Shown here: one piece after another, positions 5,804-6,676 of the stretch
How the letters are laid out: every line of letters begins with the position of its first letter
Numbering within the stretch: the first letter of the stretch is position 1
DNA from: an uncultured Eubacteriales bacterium
Lineage (GTDB): Bacteria > Bacillota > Clostridia > Christensenellales > Borkfalkiaceae
Direction: 5' to 3'
Length of the DNA stretch: 6,676 nt
Assembly (NCBI GenBank): GCA_905207385.1
Contig: CAJLLH010000065.1
Coordinates: forward strand, 1-6,676
Notes under the pieces: generated by a model
The model's input: the letters and a program-made list of their open reading frames with translations, nothing else
The model's database searches: none
What the model was told of the DNA's origin: nothing
Program-made: the position numbers and the translations under genes

Positions 5804-6018
5804 TGTGCTGCGGCACTTTGCCGCTTAATCACGATTCAATCCCTACTTGTTTCGGAATATGTCTTCCCCTTAACCGATAAAAGTAGGCAGTATTCGCCGC
5901 GTGCCGCAAACTGCGGTATACGGGCGGAGAAGGATTGCTACCTTATAATATAATAAGGCAAGTAACAGCTTATTTAAGGTTTAACCCTTAACGAAAAAAT
6001 AAAAAAAGGAGATAAGTT
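5804..6018 (+). promoter_or_regulatory. Long structured rpsL-rpsG intercistronic spacer
   Basis: These 215 bases carry successive potential hairpins: GCGGCA-CTT-TGCCGC (5810-5824); CCTACTT/AAGTAGG (5842-5848 and 5881-5887) with inner TCGG/CCGA (5852-5855 and 5874-5877); CCGCA-AAC-TGCGG (5904-5916), extendable with bulges to 5895-5926; and CCTTAT/ATAAGG (5941-5946 and 5953-5958). I see no open reading frame of substance and no acceptable -35 for the TATAAT-like bases at 5944-5954. In E. coli, S7 represses its own operon by binding this same spacer; an equivalent role here is inference. AAGGAG at 6006-6011 is the rpsG ribosome site. Confidence 0.4.
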
Positions 6019-6489
6019 ATGCCCAGAAGAGGTAACGTTCCCAAAAGGGACGTGCTGCCCGATCCCGTCTATAACTCCAAGGTTGTAACAAAGCTTATCA
6101 ACCAGATCATGTACGACGGCAACAAGGGTACGGCACAGAACATTGTTTACGACGCGTTCAAAATAATGTCTGAAAAGCTCGGACAGGACGCAATGGATAT
6201 ATTCAATCAGGCAATGAACAACATCATGCCCGTATTGGAAGTTAAAGCAAGGCGCGTAGGCGGTGCCAACTATCAGGTGCCTATGGAAATCAGGCCCGAA
6301 AGAAGGCAGACGCTTGCAATCCGCTGGCTGGTTATAAATACCAGAAAGCGCTCCGAAAGGGGTATGAGCGCAAAGCTCGCCGCTGAACTCATGGACGCTT
6401 TCAACAACACCGGCGGCACTGTGAAGAAGAAGGAAGATACGCACAGGATGGCAGAAGCCAACAAGGCGTTCGCTCACTTCAGATTCTGA
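6019..6489 (+). CDS. rpsG: 30S ribosomal protein S7
   Basis: S7 is a primary 16S rRNA-binding protein that nucleates assembly of the 30S head and contacts E-site tRNA. The 156-residue length is canonical. Visible family blocks are [20 protein letters not shown] at the N-terminus, the central [19 protein letters not shown] (rRNA-binding beta ribbon region), [16 protein letters not shown], and the C-terminal [20 protein letters not shown]. The ATG has AAGGAG seven bases upstream. It follows rpsL after a 215-base spacer and ends 18 bases before fusA, the standard str gene order. In other bacteria S7 autoregulates this operon; the unusual upstream spacer is where such a site would be expected. 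Confidence 0.99.
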   Translation: MPRRGNVPKRDVLPDPVYNSKVVTKLINQIMYDGNKGTAQNIVYDAFKIMSEKLGQDAMDIFNQAMNNIMPVLEVKARRVGGANYQVPMEIRPERRQTLAIRWLVINTRKRSERGMSAKLAAELMDAFNNTGGTVKKKEDTHRMAEANKAFAHFRF

Positions 6490-6507
6490 TAAAGTCGGGA
6501 GTAACAT

Positions 6508-6676
6508 ATGGCAAGAGAATACGATTTACTTCATACCCGCAATATCGGCATAATGGCTCATATCGACGCCGGCAAAACCACCACTACAGAACGTATTCTG
6601 TACTATACGGGCATCAACCATAAAATCGGTGAAACGCATGACGGTACGGCTACCATGGACTGGATGGTACAAGAGC
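6508..6676 (+). CDS. fusA: Elongation factor G, N-terminal fragment (cut by window end)
   Basis: EF-G is the GTPase that drives ribosomal translocation and, with RRF, ribosome recycling in the cytosol. Only 56 complete codons of about 690 are visible. They begin [20 protein letters not shown] and include the G1 P-loop [13 protein letters not shown] (17-29), then [24 protein letters not shown], the usual lead into the switch I region. The [13 protein letters not shown] stretch and the rpsL-rpsG context favour classical EF-G over the tetracycline-resistance or LepA/RF3 GTPases. The ribosome site GGGAG (6497-6501) lies six bases before the ATG, 18 bases after rpsG, so cotranscription is expected. 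The gene continues beyond the right edge. Confidence 0.96.
   Translation, partial: MAREYDLLHTRNIGIMAHIDAGKTTTTERILYYTGINHKIGETHDGTATMDWMVQE

Noticed and set aside
5944..5954. Tandem TATAAT-like bases upstream of rpsG as a promoter
   Set aside because: No -35-like hexamer is found at 16-18 bases upstream and there is no extended -10 TG. The bases also form the loop side of a small hairpin.
5974..6507. 177-codon minus-strand open frame opposite rpsG
   Set aside because: It covers exactly the S7 gene on the opposite strand, and its product shows no family resemblance; S7 is unambiguous.

Overview
The window reads as a chromosomal housekeeping segment of a low-to-mid GC Gram-positive bacterium (Firmicutes, most likely a Clostridia-type anaerobe). 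This rests on a FakA/YloV-type fatty acid kinase next to recG, textbook sigma-A promoters (TTGACA-17-TACAAT and TTGACA-17-TAAAAT), strong AGGAG-type ribosome binding sites, intrinsic terminators, and Firmicutes-like S12, S7 and EF-G. All real genes lie on the + strand. I cannot name the genus.

Layout. Bases 1-1589 hold the 3' part of fakA, with roughly 30 N-terminal residues missing beyond the left edge. After an 86-base gap with a terminator-like hairpin comes recG (1676-3682), which repairs stalled replication forks. A GC-rich 13-bp hairpin (3702-3742) separates recG from a strong promoter (3757-3785) that drives a stand-alone aldolase of the 4-hydroxy-2-oxovalerate aldolase-like DRE-TIM family (3834-4805). 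Bases 4806-5428 contain no protein gene. They hold a 119-base nested inverted repeat, a strong probably bidirectional terminator, several smaller palindromes, and the promoter plus about 150-base leader of the next operon. From 5429 rightwards lies the str operon: rpsL (S12), an unusually long 215-base structured spacer, rpsG (S7), and the start of fusA (EF-G), which runs off the right edge.

Three transcription units are suggested: fakA-recG (recG either reads through the hairpin or is attenuated by it), the aldolase alone, and rpsL-rpsG-fusA. FakA phosphorylates fatty acids for phospholipid synthesis, RecG acts on branched DNA, and S12, S7 and EF-G serve translation. The aldolase has no pathway partner in view.

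I see no mobile element genes, CRISPR array, tRNA, rRNA or defence system, and no convincing undescribed protein system. The parts that deserve attention are non-coding: the nested palindromic element at 4827-4945, the rpsL leader with two mutually exclusive hairpins, and the structured rpsL-rpsG spacer. Among the proteins, RecG carries DEQQ in place of the usual DEQH in helicase motif II, and the aldolase lacks the His that normally follows RDG in authentic 4-hydroxy-2-oxovalerate aldolases.
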